A stretch of 39,737 nucleotides of DNA from Sphingobacteriia bacterium (GTDB lineage Bacteria > Bacteroidota > Bacteroidia > Chitinophagales > Chitinophagaceae), in NCBI GenBank assembly GCA_947460365.1, contig CANHJH010000005.1:1-39737 (forward strand), given 5' to 3'. A program made the translations under genes and the position numbers. Under the pieces are notes generated by a model that searched no databases, had not been told where the DNA came from, and saw nothing but the letters and a program-made list of their open reading frames with translations. Position 1 is the first letter of the stretch; every line of letters begins with the position of its first letter. Shown piece after piece: positions 28,689 through 38,682 of the stretch.

Positions 28689-29510
28689 ATGCCCATTCTT
28701 ACGATGTCTTCAGATATTGGCCAGCGAGATTATATTGTTGGTGCTATAAAGGGGCAATTCTTGCAATTGCAGCCTGAACTTAATTTGGTAGACATTACAC
28801 ACTATTTATCTCAAACAAATTATCCATTAGCTGCCTACACTTGTAACAGTGCCTTTAAACATTTTCCTGCAGGTACATATCATCTTATTCTAATCAATGT
28901 CTTTGAATCCGATAAGGATTATTTTCTTATAGCACAACATAATAATCAATACATCATTTGTCCGGATAACGGATTAATTACCATGATAACCGGTGTTAAA
29001 CCTGCTAAAATGGTAAAGGTTCCTGTTTCCAGAAATTCAAATTTGTTAAACATCACTGCTGATTTAGCAGCTGCCATTTATAAATTGGATGACTATCAAA
29101 ATTTAACCGCAGTGGGTGAACTTGCAACAGAGTTTGTTGAAAAATACCCATTACGTCCAACTGTTGGGCCCAATTGGATAGAAGGGCAAGTGATATTTAT
29201 TGATCATTTTGAGAATGTGGTGGTGAACATTACAGAAAAAGATTTCGAGGAACACCGAAAAGGCCGACAGTTTAAAATTATGTTTCAACGAAATGAAGTT
29301 ATTGAAAGCTTAAGCGGAAATTATACAGGGGTTAACGAACACGATAAGGTTGCTTGGTTTAACTCTGCAGGTTTCCTGGAGATAGCTATCAGAAATGGGA
29401 ATATGGCCGGTTTATTCGGTTTTCAGGGATACGATGAACAACTTCAGCCTAACGCTTCGGCCGCCGGAAATAAGTGGTTTTATCAAACAATTCGTATATT
29501 TTTTGAATAA
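28689..29510 (+). CDS. SAM hydroxide adenosyltransferase-like protein (DUF62 family)
   Basis: LTMSSDIGQRDYIVGAIKGQFLQLQPELNLVDITHYL; PDNGLITMI; IDHFENVVVNI. Confidence 0.88.
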   Translation: MPILTMSSDIGQRDYIVGAIKGQFLQLQPELNLVDITHYLSQTNYPLAAYTCNSAFKHFPAGTYHLILINVFESDKDYFLIAQHNNQYIICPDNGLITMITGVKPAKMVKVPVSRNSNLLNITADLAAAIYKLDDYQNLTAVGELATEFVEKYPLRPTVGPNWIEGQVIFIDHFENVVVNITEKDFEEHRKGRQFKIMFQRNEVIESLSGNYTGVNEHDKVAWFNSAGFLEIAIRNGNMAGLFGFQGYDEQLQPNASAAGNKWFYQTIRIFFE

Positions 29511-29596
29511 CCGGGGATTCTCTTTTTTAGTTTGAGCAATTGCAAGTATTTTCGCATTCTCAAATCAATTATTGTATAAAATATAATTTGTATAAC

Positions 29597-31006
29597 ATGG
29601 CATATGATGTAATTGTACTTGGAAGTGGTCCCGGAGGTTATCCGGCTGCAATTCGTGCTTCTCAATTAGGGTTTAAAGTGGCAATCATTGAAAAGGAGAG
29701 CCTTGGCGGCGTTTGTTTAAATTGGGGTTGTATTCCTACCAAAGCTTTAATTAAAAGTGCGCAGGTTTATGAATACATGAAACACAGTGCCAGTTATGGT
29801 ATCAATGCATCTAATGTTCAACACGATTTTGGTGCAGTAGTAAAAAGAAGTCGAGGCGTTGCTGATAAAATGAGCAAAGGCGTTCAATTCTTAATGAAAA
29901 AGAATAAGATTGATGTGATCATGGGCTATGGTAAAGTAAAAGCCAAAGGTCAGGTTGAGGTAACCGCTGCAGATGGTTCTAAAAATGTGGTAGAAGCCAA
30001 AAATATCATCATCGCCACGGGTGGTAGAAGTAGAGAGTTACCCAACCTTAAACAAGATGGTAAAAAAATAATAGGATACAGAGAAGCAATGGTTCTGCCT
30101 GAACAGCCTAAAAGCATGATTATTGTTGGTAGTGGTGCTATTGGAGTTGAGTTTGCTTATGTCTATAACAGCATGGGAACTAAAGTAACTATTGTAGAAT
30201 TTTTACCTCGCATTGTTCCTTTAGAAGATGAAGATATTTCTAAAGAGCTTGAAAAGCAGTACAAGAAAATGGGCATTGAAATCATGACCAATTCTTCTGT
30301 AGAGTCTGTTGATACTAGCGGAGCAGGTGTGAAAGCTTCCGTAAAAAAACAAGATGGTTCAACTGTTGTATTGGAAGCTGATATTGTTTTAAGCGCAGTT
30401 GGTGTAGTAGCTAATATTGAAAATATTGGATTAGAAGAGAATGGCATTAAAACAGAAAAAGGAAAAGTAATTGTTGATAAATATCAGCAGACTTCTGTTG
30501 CCGGAATTTATGCAATTGGTGACTGCTCTCCAGGACAGGCCCTAGCTCACGTAGCTGCTAAAGAAGGTATTAATGCTGCAGAACATATTGGCTATAACGA
30601 AAAAAGATTGCATCATTTACCTGATGTAATGGATTACAATAATATTCCCGGATGTACCTATTGTACCCCGGAAATCGCTAGTGTAGGATACACAGAAAAA
30701 GCAGCAAAAGAAGCAGGGTATGAAATTAAAGTAGGTAAATTCCCCTTTGTTGCCAGTGGGAAAGCCAGTGCAGCCGGCGCTACTGATGGTTTTGTTAAAG
30801 TTATTTACGATGCTAAATACGGTGAATTTTTAGGTTGCCATATGATTGGTACCAATGTAACGGAGATGATTGCAGAGGCAGTAGTTGCTCGTAAATTAGA
30901 AACAACCGCTCACGAAATACTTAATGCAGTGCATCCGCATCCTACAATGAGTGAAGGTCTGAAAGAAGCTACAGCAGCAGCTTACGGCGAAGCAATTGAT
31001 ATTTAA
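29597..31006 (+). CDS. lpdA: Dihydrolipoyl dehydrogenase
   Basis: MAYDVIVLGSGPGGYPAAIRASQLG...GGVCLNWGCIPTKALI redox CxxxxC; C-terminal HPHPTMSE; the listed ORF start at 29540 adds 19 unlikely residues. Confidence 0.97.
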   Translation: MAYDVIVLGSGPGGYPAAIRASQLGFKVAIIEKESLGGVCLNWGCIPTKALIKSAQVYEYMKHSASYGINASNVQHDFGAVVKRSRGVADKMSKGVQFLMKKNKIDVIMGYGKVKAKGQVEVTAADGSKNVVEAKNIIIATGGRSRELPNLKQDGKKIIGYREAMVLPEQPKSMIIVGSGAIGVEFAYVYNSMGTKVTIVEFLPRIVPLEDEDISKELEKQYKKMGIEIMTNSSVESVDTSGAGVKASVKKQDGSTVVLEADIVLSAVGVVANIENIGLEENGIKTEKGKVIVDKYQQTSVAGIYAIGDCSPGQALAHVAAKEGINAAEHIGYNEKRLHHLPDVMDYNNIPGCTYCTPEIASVGYTEKAAKEAGYEIKVGKFPFVASGKASAAGATDGFVKVIYDAKYGEFLGCHMIGTNVTEMIAEAVVARKLETTAHEILNAVHPHPTMSEGLKEATAAAYGEAIDI

Positions 31007-31024
31007 TGTATATTCATAAACATA

Positions 31025-31064
31025 AAAAAGCGACTGTTTAATATTAATTGAACAGTCGCTTTTT
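31025..31064. terminator. Bidirectional hairpin terminator between lpdA and the convergent DUF4197 gene
   Basis: AAAAAGCGACTGTT / AACAGTCGCTTTTT 14-bp perfect inverted repeat flanked by A and T runs. Confidence 0.9.
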
Positions 31065-31114
31065 ATTTTATTTATCTCAGTTTGCTATTTTTTCGATGCT
31101 ACTAGATAGCATGC

Positions 31115-31882
31115 TTAATTGCCAAATACTTTCTTTAATAACTCACTAGTTCTTGCTAACGGATTTTTCCGAATGTCTTTTTCTTCAGAAGCGATTTGAT
31201 TATAAATTCCGTTCATTGATTGTGCTGTTACATAACCCGCTAAGTCAGGATTTATTTTCTTCAAACTAAAACCATTATATGCGGTTATTAATGTGTTCCA
31301 ATATTTGGTAGCATTCGTTTTTTCAAGCGATTTTTCAATCGAAGGTTTAAATGCATTGGCTAATGCAAGATTTGTCTTTTGTTGGAGATATGCGGTAGCA
31401 GCCGTATCTGTTCCTTTTAATATACCCATCGCATCGGTTATGGTCATTTCTTTAATCGCTGAAACAAATATCGGTGCAGCACTTTTACAGGCATCTTCCG
31501 CAGCTCTATTCATCGATAAGATCGCTTCGTCAACTTGCTTACTCATGCCCATATTTCTGAGCGTTGTTTCTATTTTCTTTGCATCAGGCGGCATTAAAAT
31601 TTTTAGTGCAGCATTGGCAAAAAAACCATCCGGTTTAGAAAGTGCTTCTGCTCCTTTCTTAACTCCATTGGTTAATGCCTCCTTCAATCCATTGGCTATT
31701 TCCTCATTAGCCAATGATCCTTTCTTATTGGTACTTCCATAAATCACATCCAATAATTTCCCCTGTTTTTTAGTGGTGTCACTGGTTATTTTTGCTTTTT
31801 TTAAAAAAGCATCCAGCCCTTGTGCTTGTATACTGTTACTGCTGAAAAATAACAGTAGAAGAATAATAGTTACTTGTTGCAT
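31115..31882 (-). CDS. DUF4197 domain protein, secreted
   Basis: Signal peptide; EEIANGLKEALTNGVKKGAEALSKPDGFFANAALKILMPPDAKKIETTLRNMGM; DPDLAGYVT-like NPDLAGYVTAQSMNGIYNQIASEEKDIRKNP. Confidence 0.9.
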   Translation of the reverse strand: MQQVTIILLLLFFSSNSIQAQGLDAFLKKAKITSDTTKKQGKLLDVIYGSTNKKGSLANEEIANGLKEALTNGVKKGAEALSKPDGFFANAALKILMPPDAKKIETTLRNMGMSKQVDEAILSMNRAAEDACKSAAPIFVSAIKEMTITDAMGILKGTDTAATAYLQQKTNLALANAFKPSIEKSLEKTNATKYWNTLITAYNGFSLKKINPDLAGYVTAQSMNGIYNQIASEEKDIRKNPLARTSELLKKVFGN

Positions 31883-31998
31883 TTTATATATATTATTCCG
31901 CTAAACTATGGTTCATTTGTCAATAAAAACGAAACATATATAACATTAACAATTTATACAGTTACTGTTATGCTTTACCTGAAAATTTTCGCAGTTTA

Positions 31999-32835
31999 TT
32001 ATAATCCGTTTTTTACAACTGTTTCTCTTAATCGAACTAATTTTTCTAATAATGCAGGAAGTAATTGAAGTGGTAGCATATTAGCTCCGTCACTTTTTGC
32101 TTCTTTAGGATTGGGATGTGTTTCTATGAATAAGCCACTGGCTCCGGTTGCAATGGCCGCTTTGGCAATAGTTCCTATCATTTGGGGATTTCCTCCTGTA
32201 ACACCACTAGATTGATTGGGTTGTTGCAGGGAATGGGTACAATCCATTATTACTGGTACTCCATGTGCCAACATGGTTGGAATGTTTCTATAATCTACTA
32301 TTAAGTCTTGATAACCAAATGTGTTACCTCTTTCCGTTAACATCACTTTATCGTTACCTGCTTTTTGTATTTTATCAACCGCGAATCGCATGGATTCGCC
32401 ACTTAAAAATTGTCCTTTTTTAACGTTTACTATTTTATTGGTTGCAGCTGCAGCTACCAATAAATCAGTTTGTCTGCATAAAAAAGCCGGTATTTGTAAG
32501 ATATCTATAAATGGGGCTGCCATCGCTGCTTCTTCATGTGCATGGATATCGGAAGTAGTGGGTAAATGATACGTGTCGCCCACTTTTTTTATGAGCGATA
32601 AGCCATTGTCATCGCCAATTCCTGTAAATGAATTGGCACTGGTTCTATTGGCTTTTCTATAACTTGCTTTAAATACGTAAGGTATACCCAATGTCTTACA
32701 AGTTGCAGCAACAGAATCAGCAATTTCCATCACTATTTCTTCACTTTCAACAACACATGGTCCTGCAATCAAAAAAAATGAATCAGGGTTATATTGCTGT
32801 TTGCTGAATAAATCTTGTAAAAAAAATGGCAACAT
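31999..32835 (-). CDS. kdsA: 3-deoxy-8-phosphooctulonate synthase
   Basis: FFLIAGPCVVESEE, FKASYRKANRTSANSFTGIGDDNGL, TSDIHAHEEA, DILQIPAFLCRQTDLLVAAA, VNVKKGQFL, FIETHPNP. Confidence 0.96.
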   Translation of the reverse strand: MLPFFLQDLFSKQQYNPDSFFLIAGPCVVESEEIVMEIADSVAATCKTLGIPYVFKASYRKANRTSANSFTGIGDDNGLSLIKKVGDTYHLPTTSDIHAHEEAAMAAPFIDILQIPAFLCRQTDLLVAAAATNKIVNVKKGQFLSGESMRFAVDKIQKAGNDKVMLTERGNTFGYQDLIVDYRNIPTMLAHGVPVIMDCTHSLQQPNQSSGVTGGNPQMIGTIAKAAIATGASGLFIETHPNPKEAKSDGANMLPLQLLPALLEKLVRLRETVVKNGL

Positions 32836-32837
32836 AG

Positions 32838-32875
32838 ATAAAAATTTAAAAGTAAAAATTAAAAAGTAAAACCGG
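32838..32875. repeat. A-rich degenerate leader repeat upstream of kdsA (related copy upstream of dapB)
   Basis: ataaaaatttaaaagtaaaaattaaaaagtaaaaccg resembles ataaaaatttaaaaataaattaaaaaataaaatcg at ~35965-36000. Confidence 0.7.
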
Positions 32876-32880
32876 AATCA

Positions 32881-32915
32881 TCAATTATCAATTGTCAATT
32901 ATCAATTATCAATTA
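32881..32915. repeat. 7-bp tandem repeat (TCAATTA)x5 with one variant unit
   Basis: TCAATTA TCAATTG TCAATTA TCAATTA TCAATTA. Confidence 0.93.
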
Positions 32916-33013
32916 ATAATTAATAACCCTCAAAATTAAACATTTTACTATTCATCATAAAATTAACTATCAGTCATTCCTTTTTTGTTTCTTTGCGCTT
33001 TAAATGATTTAAC

Positions 33014-33970
33014 ATGCCATCCAGGAAAGATAAGATATTAGTAATTGGTGCATCAGGACAAATAGGGGTTGAATTAACATTGGCATTGCGCAAGCAATAC
33101 GGTAACAATAATGTAGTTGCTTCTGATTTAAGAGAAGAAAATCCATTGTTAAAAGGATCCGGACCCTATGTGAGTCTAGATGTGATGAATAAGGAAATGT
33201 TACATGTACAGGTAATTCGTCAAAATATCACTCAAATATATTTATTAGCTGCAATTTTATCTGCAACAGGGGAGAAGAATCCCAACCTTGCCTGGCACCT
33301 CAATATGCAGGGTTTGCTGAATGTATTGGATATTGCTCGGGAAGAGAAATTACACAAGGTTTATTGGCCAAGTAGTATTGCTGTATTCGGTCCAACTTCA
33401 CCTAAGGTGAATTGTCCACAAAAAACGGTCATTGAACCTTCAACGGTATATGGTATCAGTAAATATGCGGGGGAGTTTTGGTGTAACTATTATCACCAAC
33501 GTTATGGCGTTGATGTAAGAAGCATCCGTTATCCGGGGTTAATCAGTTACAAATCTGCACCAGGTGGCGGCACTACAGACTATGCTGTTGAAATATATAC
33601 GGAAGCAATTGATCACAAAAAGTACAATTGTTTTTTGGCAGAAGATACCTATTTGCCGATGATGTATATGCCCGATGCTATAAGGGCAACATTAGAATTA
33701 ATGAACGCTCCTGCAAACCAAATAACTGTTCGTACTTCTTACAATGTTGCCGGCATGAGTTTTTCTCCAAAAGAAATTGCAGCCAGTATTCAAGCACATA
33801 TCCCCGAATTTACCATGCAGTATAAGCCCGATTATCGCCAGGAAATTGCTAACAGTTGGCCTCAAAGCATAGATGATAGCTATGCAAAAAAAGATTGGGG
33901 CTGGAAGCCCCAATACGATTTGCCTAAAATGACGGCAGATATGTTAATAAACCTTAAGTCTAAAATCTAA
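33014..33970 (+). CDS. NAD-dependent epimerase/dehydratase, SDR-type L-threonine 3-dehydrogenase-like
   Basis: ILVIGASGQIGVELT; VYWPSSIAVFGPTSPK; STVYGISKYAGE; IRYPGLISYKSAPGGGTTDYAVEIY. Confidence 0.9.
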   Translation: MPSRKDKILVIGASGQIGVELTLALRKQYGNNNVVASDLREENPLLKGSGPYVSLDVMNKEMLHVQVIRQNITQIYLLAAILSATGEKNPNLAWHLNMQGLLNVLDIAREEKLHKVYWPSSIAVFGPTSPKVNCPQKTVIEPSTVYGISKYAGEFWCNYYHQRYGVDVRSIRYPGLISYKSAPGGGTTDYAVEIYTEAIDHKKYNCFLAEDTYLPMMYMPDAIRATLELMNAPANQITVRTSYNVAGMSFSPKEIAASIQAHIPEFTMQYKPDYRQEIANSWPQSIDDSYAKKDWGWKPQYDLPKMTADMLINLKSKI

Positions 33971-34724
33971 TACCTAATCCTAAATTAATCCCTCGAATAC
34001 CAGCCCATGGCCCATCTGACATGATTTTTGCACCACTGCCATTAACTGTTGAGGTGAATTTAAAAGGATTTGCCTGTATTTCACTCAAATTAGTTCTTAA
34101 TGCATTTTGTTCATCGGTATTTAATGTAGTGGCAAAATTTAAGTCTCCCTTACTTGTTCCATAATGTCCACCAATGATTTGAAAATCAAGCACTACTTTT
34201 GTTGCTATGTGAAATTGGTAGCCAATCATTAAACCCGGACTAGTAGACTTTATTTTTCCAGTCATTAGCGCTTCCTTGGTAATTGCGGTGGGTGTACCTT
34301 CATTTACAGTGTATTTAACTGGAAGGGTAATATCAAATGTTGCAAAACGAACATATGGTGCAAAATAAAACCCTCTCATTTTTCTGAGTCCTAAATAAAT
34401 TCTGGCTTCTGGTGTAATAGCTGTATTACCTATTTCTAATTTTGAAAAATCAATATCATTACTACTGATTTGATCTCTCAGTAAATCCTGATAAGGTAAA
34501 GTCCCTTTAGGCATTGTTCTATAACTTACAGAGAACGAAATATTTTTAAATATATGTCTCTCAAAAGTAAAGTGATAGTTCTTAAAAGCCATCGATGCAA
34601 CATTCCATTTAACAATGTTTTTACCGCCTATCAAACGCTGTGATTGCGCTAAAAAGGGAATGCAAACTAGTAATACCATTAATTTTTTCATATGTTTTTT
34701 TTTGGTCTTATGAAACTTGCTCAT
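33960..34724 (-). CDS. Predicted outer-membrane beta-barrel protein of unknown function
   Basis: Signal peptide after internal Met (MKKLMVLLVCIPFLAQSQ), alternating aromatic strands, C-terminal INLGLGIRF; convergent 11-bp overlap with the upstream gene. Confidence 0.75.
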   Translation of the reverse strand: MSKFHKTKKKHMKKLMVLLVCIPFLAQSQRLIGGKNIVKWNVASMAFKNYHFTFERHIFKNISFSVSYRTMPKGTLPYQDLLRDQISSNDIDFSKLEIGNTAITPEARIYLGLRKMRGFYFAPYVRFATFDITLPVKYTVNEGTPTAITKEALMTGKIKSTSPGLMIGYQFHIATKVVLDFQIIGGHYGTSKGDLNFATTLNTDEQNALRTNLSEIQANPFKFTSTVNGSGAKIMSDGPWAGIRGINLGLGIRF

Positions 34725-34783
34725 ATTCAGGTCGATTAAAAAGCACCAATGTTATGGCTTATTTCATAGTTATTGGAGGGGGT

Positions 34784-35194
34784 TTAATTATCAACTAAGT
34801 CTTGTATGGTTCGGTTTTCTAAAACTTTTAAAGTACTGTCTCTTACTTCAATCATTATTTTATTTAAACCACATTTCTTTTCATTACAGTCTGTACATTT
34901 TTTATAAAAATTCAAACTAACGCAGGGTAGGAGTGCAATTGGCCCTTCAATCAATCGCATAATCGTTGCCAATTGTATTTTATCCGGATCCAAGTTTAAA
35001 AAATAACCACCTCCTTTGCCTTTTTTACTGTTTAAAATGCCCGCTTTTTTTAATTCCAATAAAATAGATTCAAGGAATTTGATGGGTATTTTTTTCTTAT
35101 CAGCAATACTAGCGATTAGTATAGGCCCCTCTTTATGCTGCTCCGCCATGTAAGTAAGCGCTTTTAATGCATATTGAGTTTTTTTTGCCAGCAT
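34784..35194 (-). CDS. Rrf2-family transcriptional regulator
   Basis: MLAKKTQYALKALTYMAEQ, KKIPIKFLESILLELKKAGILNSKKGKGGGYFL; Cys cluster CVSLNFYKKCTDCNEKKC. Confidence 0.93.
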   Translation of the reverse strand: MLAKKTQYALKALTYMAEQHKEGPILIASIADKKKIPIKFLESILLELKKAGILNSKKGKGGGYFLNLDPDKIQLATIMRLIEGPIALLPCVSLNFYKKCTDCNEKKCGLNKIMIEVRDSTLKVLENRTIQDLVDN

Positions 35195-35226
35195 ATTATA
35201 CTACGTTAAGATTTATTTAATAAATA

Positions 35227-35946
35227 TTACAATCCCAATACATCTTTCATGCCAAAAATACCTTTGTGTTTACATGCAAAGGCTGCTGCTCTTACTGCAC
35301 CTCCGGCAAAGCCAATTCGATTATGTGCGGTGTGTATAATTTCAATGTCATCAATAACAGATGAATACTTAACATAATGTGTACCCGGTGCTGGGTCAAC
35401 TCGTTCAGATATAATTGTTAAGGAAGTTTCATCTTGTGCTGCATCACCATTGTTCCATCCCTTTTTTCTGGTGATTCTTTCCAATACCTGCTCCGCTAAT
35501 GTAATTGCAGTGCCACTTGGGGCGTCTTTTTTTTCGGTATGATGAATCTCTTTCATCGTCACATCATATTCTGCGTAATTGTTCATCAATGTAGCCAAGT
35601 GTTTGTTTACCTCAAAAAATAAATTCACTCCAATACTATAATTACTTGCATAAACCAATGTGCCTTGGTTTAATTCGCAATAAGCTTTTACCATTTCCCA
35701 TTCACTTAACCATCCGGTAGATCCGCTAACAACAGGTATGCCATATTCAATACATTTTTTGATATTGTCAACCGCACTATGCGGTCCGGTAAACTCAATA
35801 GCAACATCAGCTTTCTGAATATTTGCTGCAGTAAAGTCGTGCACGTTATTGATGTCTATTTTTAACACAATTTCATGTCCATTTTCAACCGCAATAGATT
35901 CGATGGCCTTGCCCATCTTACCATAACCAATTAATGCAATTCTCAT
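35227..35946 (-). CDS. dapB: 4-hydroxy-tetrahydrodipicolinate reductase
   Basis: MRIALIGYGKMGKAIE; EIHHTEKKDAPSGTAI; VSGSTGW; HTAHNRIGFAGGAVRAA. Confidence 0.95.
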   Translation of the reverse strand: MRIALIGYGKMGKAIESIAVENGHEIVLKIDINNVHDFTAANIQKADVAIEFTGPHSAVDNIKKCIEYGIPVVSGSTGWLSEWEMVKAYCELNQGTLVYASNYSIGVNLFFEVNKHLATLMNNYAEYDVTMKEIHHTEKKDAPSGTAITLAEQVLERITRKKGWNNGDAAQDETSLTIISERVDPAPGTHYVKYSSVIDDIEIIHTAHNRIGFAGGAVRAAAFACKHKGIFGMKDVLGL

Positions 35947-35961
35947 AAAAACTATAAATTA

Positions 35962-36000
35962 TACAATAAAAATTTAAAAATAAATTAAAAAATAAAATCG
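35962..36000. repeat. A-rich degenerate leader repeat upstream of dapB (related to the one upstream of kdsA)
   Basis: aataaaaatttaaaaataaattaaaaaataaaatcg. Confidence 0.65.
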
Positions 36001-36059
36001 CGCCCATGAGCGCTATTGCGACAAGTCAAATCCTACTTAAAATAGCCCCCTTTGCCTGG

Positions 36060-36743
36060 CTATTTGCCAATATTTTTGGGTTTTCTAATTGGATCTTTTA
36101 AACTGATACGCATTGTTAAAACCGGACTTTTTGTAATTGCATTGATCTGCGGATGAATTTGCATACTCAAATCATCACTTACATTAAAATGTTTTAAATG
36201 CCCAAATACTGTTGCATCAACAACTTGAAGCCCCCACGCCAAAATAATCCAAAGGATAGAATAGTCCCTATTTCTACGAAACATATTCCTGTAATTCTGC
36301 AAAGAATAGATATTTAAGTTAACCAGTTCCGGATCAATAGAGGCAATTGCACTGCTGTCGCCCAATTGTGCATTGTATCTGGCCTCATAGGCAAACTTGG
36401 TTTTCTTATAATAGTCATTGTTATATATATAAGTAACAGCTGGTATGGCTATTACTCCCCAGGCAAGTGGTATTTTCCAATATTCTCTGTTGTATGCCTG
36501 CCCCCATCCCGGTATCATTGCAGAACGTCTTGTAGCTCTCTGCGGAATGTGTTTACTAAGCCACAATGAATCTTTTTGTTTTTTGGTCAATATGCTTGCG
36601 GGCGACAACAGTTGAGGAGCTGAAAGTATTCCTGCGCTGTCTTTTGATGAAGTTGCTTTTTCTGCAACTTGTGCATTTATCGAATAATTACTTACACTTA
36701 ATAGTAAAAAGAGTATGCATACTGTAATTGAATTCCTGCGCAT
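36060..36743 (-). CDS. DUF5683 domain protein
   Basis: RRSAMIPGWGQAYNREYWKIPLAWGVIAIPAVTYIYNNDYY; located next to parB as commonly seen in Bacteroidota. Confidence 0.88.
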   Translation of the reverse strand: MRRNSITVCILFLLLSVSNYSINAQVAEKATSSKDSAGILSAPQLLSPASILTKKQKDSLWLSKHIPQRATRRSAMIPGWGQAYNREYWKIPLAWGVIAIPAVTYIYNNDYYKKTKFAYEARYNAQLGDSSAIASIDPELVNLNIYSLQNYRNMFRRNRDYSILWIILAWGLQVVDATVFGHLKHFNVSDDLSMQIHPQINAITKSPVLTMRISLKDPIRKPKNIGK

Positions 36744-37690
36744 TAGCTCACCGTTACGTTCATTAAATCCAATATTTTATTCAATTCATCCAATGAAAAA
36801 TATTCAATATTAATATTTCCGTATCCTTTTTTATTGTGTGTCATTTTAATTTTAGTGCCAAAATGTGCTGCCAACTGTTTTTCAACTTTTTGGTAAGCAG
36901 GCGGTAAGTCTGATTTAGCTGGAGCCGACGCTGATCCGGATCCTTGTTTATCTGCTTTATAAAGCTTTCTTACCAATTCTTCAGTTTGACGAACACTCAA
37001 TTCTTTTTGCTGAATTTCTTTAAAAACAAATAATTGTTTGTCGACCGTGTCTATATTTACCAATGCTCTGGCATGTCCCATCGATAAACTATTGTTTCTA
37101 ACTGCTGATAAAATATCAGGAGGTAATTTCAACAAACGTATATAATTGGTAACGCTACTTCTGTCTTTGCCCATTCGCTCAGCAACCTGTTCTTGCGTAT
37201 AATTCAACTCCTCCATCATGCGCTTGTAATGCAAAGCCAATTCTATTGCATTTAAGTCTTCACGCTGAATATTTTCTAATAAGGCTAATTCTAATAACTG
37301 CTGATCATTGGCTTCTCTAACATAAGCCGGTACATCTTTTAACCCGGCTAACTTTGATGCCCTAAATCTTCTCTCACCAGCAATTAATTGATATTTTCCG
37401 GAAGCTAGTTTGCTTACGGTGAGCGGTTGTATGATATCGTGTAGCTTAATAGAAATAGATAACTCCTGTAAAGCTTTTTCATCAAAATCTCGGCGAGGTT
37501 GTTTGGGATTTACCTGTATATCACTAATAGGAATTCTGCTGGTAGTGGTTACTTTATCTACCACCTCCGTTTTTAAAGTCCCTTCATTCGTTTTTAAATC
37601 ATCATTAATATTTTGTAAAAGGGAACGTAATCCCTTCCCAATCATTTCCTTGCCTTGCTTTGCTGAATTATTTTGCTTCGGTGTGCTCAT
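36743..37690 (-). CDS. parB: Chromosome-partitioning protein ParB
   Basis: KGLRSLLQNIN, NPKQPRRDFDEKALQELS, LIAGERRFRASKLAGL, LLENIQREDLNAIE, DRSSVTNYIRLLKLP, MGHARALV. Confidence 0.97.
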   Translation of the reverse strand: MSTPKQNNSAKQGKEMIGKGLRSLLQNINDDLKTNEGTLKTEVVDKVTTTSRIPISDIQVNPKQPRRDFDEKALQELSISIKLHDIIQPLTVSKLASGKYQLIAGERRFRASKLAGLKDVPAYVREANDQQLLELALLENIQREDLNAIELALHYKRMMEELNYTQEQVAERMGKDRSSVTNYIRLLKLPPDILSAVRNNSLSMGHARALVNIDTVDKQLFVFKEIQQKELSVRQTEELVRKLYKADKQGSGSASAPAKSDLPPAYQKVEKQLAAHFGTKIKMTHNKKGYGNINIEYFSLDELNKILDLMNVTVS

Positions 37691-37693
37691 ATA

Positions 37694-38494
37694 TTACTCT
37701 ATTATACGCTCTTCGTTCGATATCTTAGTCATTCCGTTTTTCTGTAAAATCTCTTTGGTTAAATTCAGATAATTAACCGTTCCCTTACTTTCTGCGTCAA
37801 AAAGTATTACTGGTTTACCAACACTTGGCGCTTCACTTAAACGGGTATTCCGGTGAATAATGGTATCAAATACCATCTCATCAAAGTGTCTTCTGACTTC
37901 ACTTACCACCTGATTACAAAGTCTTAATCTGCCATCATACATGGTCATCAAAATTCCTTCAATCTGCAGCTCAGGGTTTAATCTGCTTTGTACAATTTTA
38001 ATCGTATTCAATAGTTTCCCTAATCCTTCCAACGCAAAAAACTCACATTGTACAGGAATCATTACACTATCAGAAGCAACTAATGAATTGACGGTAATTA
38101 ATCCTAAGGAAGGGGAGCAATCTATTATGATAAAATCATATTTATCCTTTACCGGATCTAATATGTTCTTCATTACATTTTCCCTATTGGGATAACTGAT
38201 CATTTCTAATTCGGCTCCTACCAAATCAATATGTGAAGGCATAACATCCAGATTGGGGATGTCGCTTTTTAAAATAACTTCCGTTGCGGAAACATTGTTT
38301 ACCATACAGTCATATAAACTATTGGTAATATTGTGTAGGTCAAAACCAACTCCGGTAGTACTATTTGCCTGAGGGTCGGCATCCACCAATAATGTCTTAA
38401 ATTCAAGAACCGCAAGGCTCGCTGCGACATTGATTGCAGTGGTAGTTTTCCCAACGCCTCCCTTCTGATTGGCTACTCCAATTACTCTTCCCAT
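37694..38494 (-). CDS. parA: Chromosome-partitioning ATPase ParA/Soj
   Basis: MGRVIGVANQKGGVGKTTTAINVAASLA; LVDADPQANST; IIIDCSPSLGLIT; start trimmed from 38539 to internal Met at 38494. Confidence 0.97.
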   Translation of the reverse strand: MGRVIGVANQKGGVGKTTTAINVAASLAVLEFKTLLVDADPQANSTTGVGFDLHNITNSLYDCMVNNVSATEVILKSDIPNLDVMPSHIDLVGAELEMISYPNRENVMKNILDPVKDKYDFIIIDCSPSLGLITVNSLVASDSVMIPVQCEFFALEGLGKLLNTIKIVQSRLNPELQIEGILMTMYDGRLRLCNQVVSEVRRHFDEMVFDTIIHRNTRLSEAPSVGKPVILFDAESKGTVNYLNLTKEILQKNGMTKISNEERIIE

Positions 38495-38682
38495 AATTTT
38501 AGTTGCTTTTTGCTTTTTTGCAAGCCTACAAAAATACATTATCGGTTACAGCTATCAAACATTATTTGATAAACTACCTGAATAAATCATGTTAAGTTTT
38601 CAACATTAGTCAACCTAAAGCCTATTTTTACTGTTAATTTATATAGATTAATTTTGATATTTATATTATTCAATGCTTTTTT

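Noticed and set aside
31293-31742. 149-aa plus ORF opposite DUF4197
   Set aside because: Antisense to a conserved gene; no recognisable motif or ribosome-binding context
36040-36065. Inverted repeat AAATAGCC / GGCTATTT at the 3' end of the DUF5683 gene
   Set aside because: Terminator-like but stem overlaps the stop codon and the T-run is poor; left uncalled
37410-37772. 120-aa plus ORF opposite parB
   Set aside because: Antisense to parB; Ser/Leu-rich translation typical of a shadow ORF
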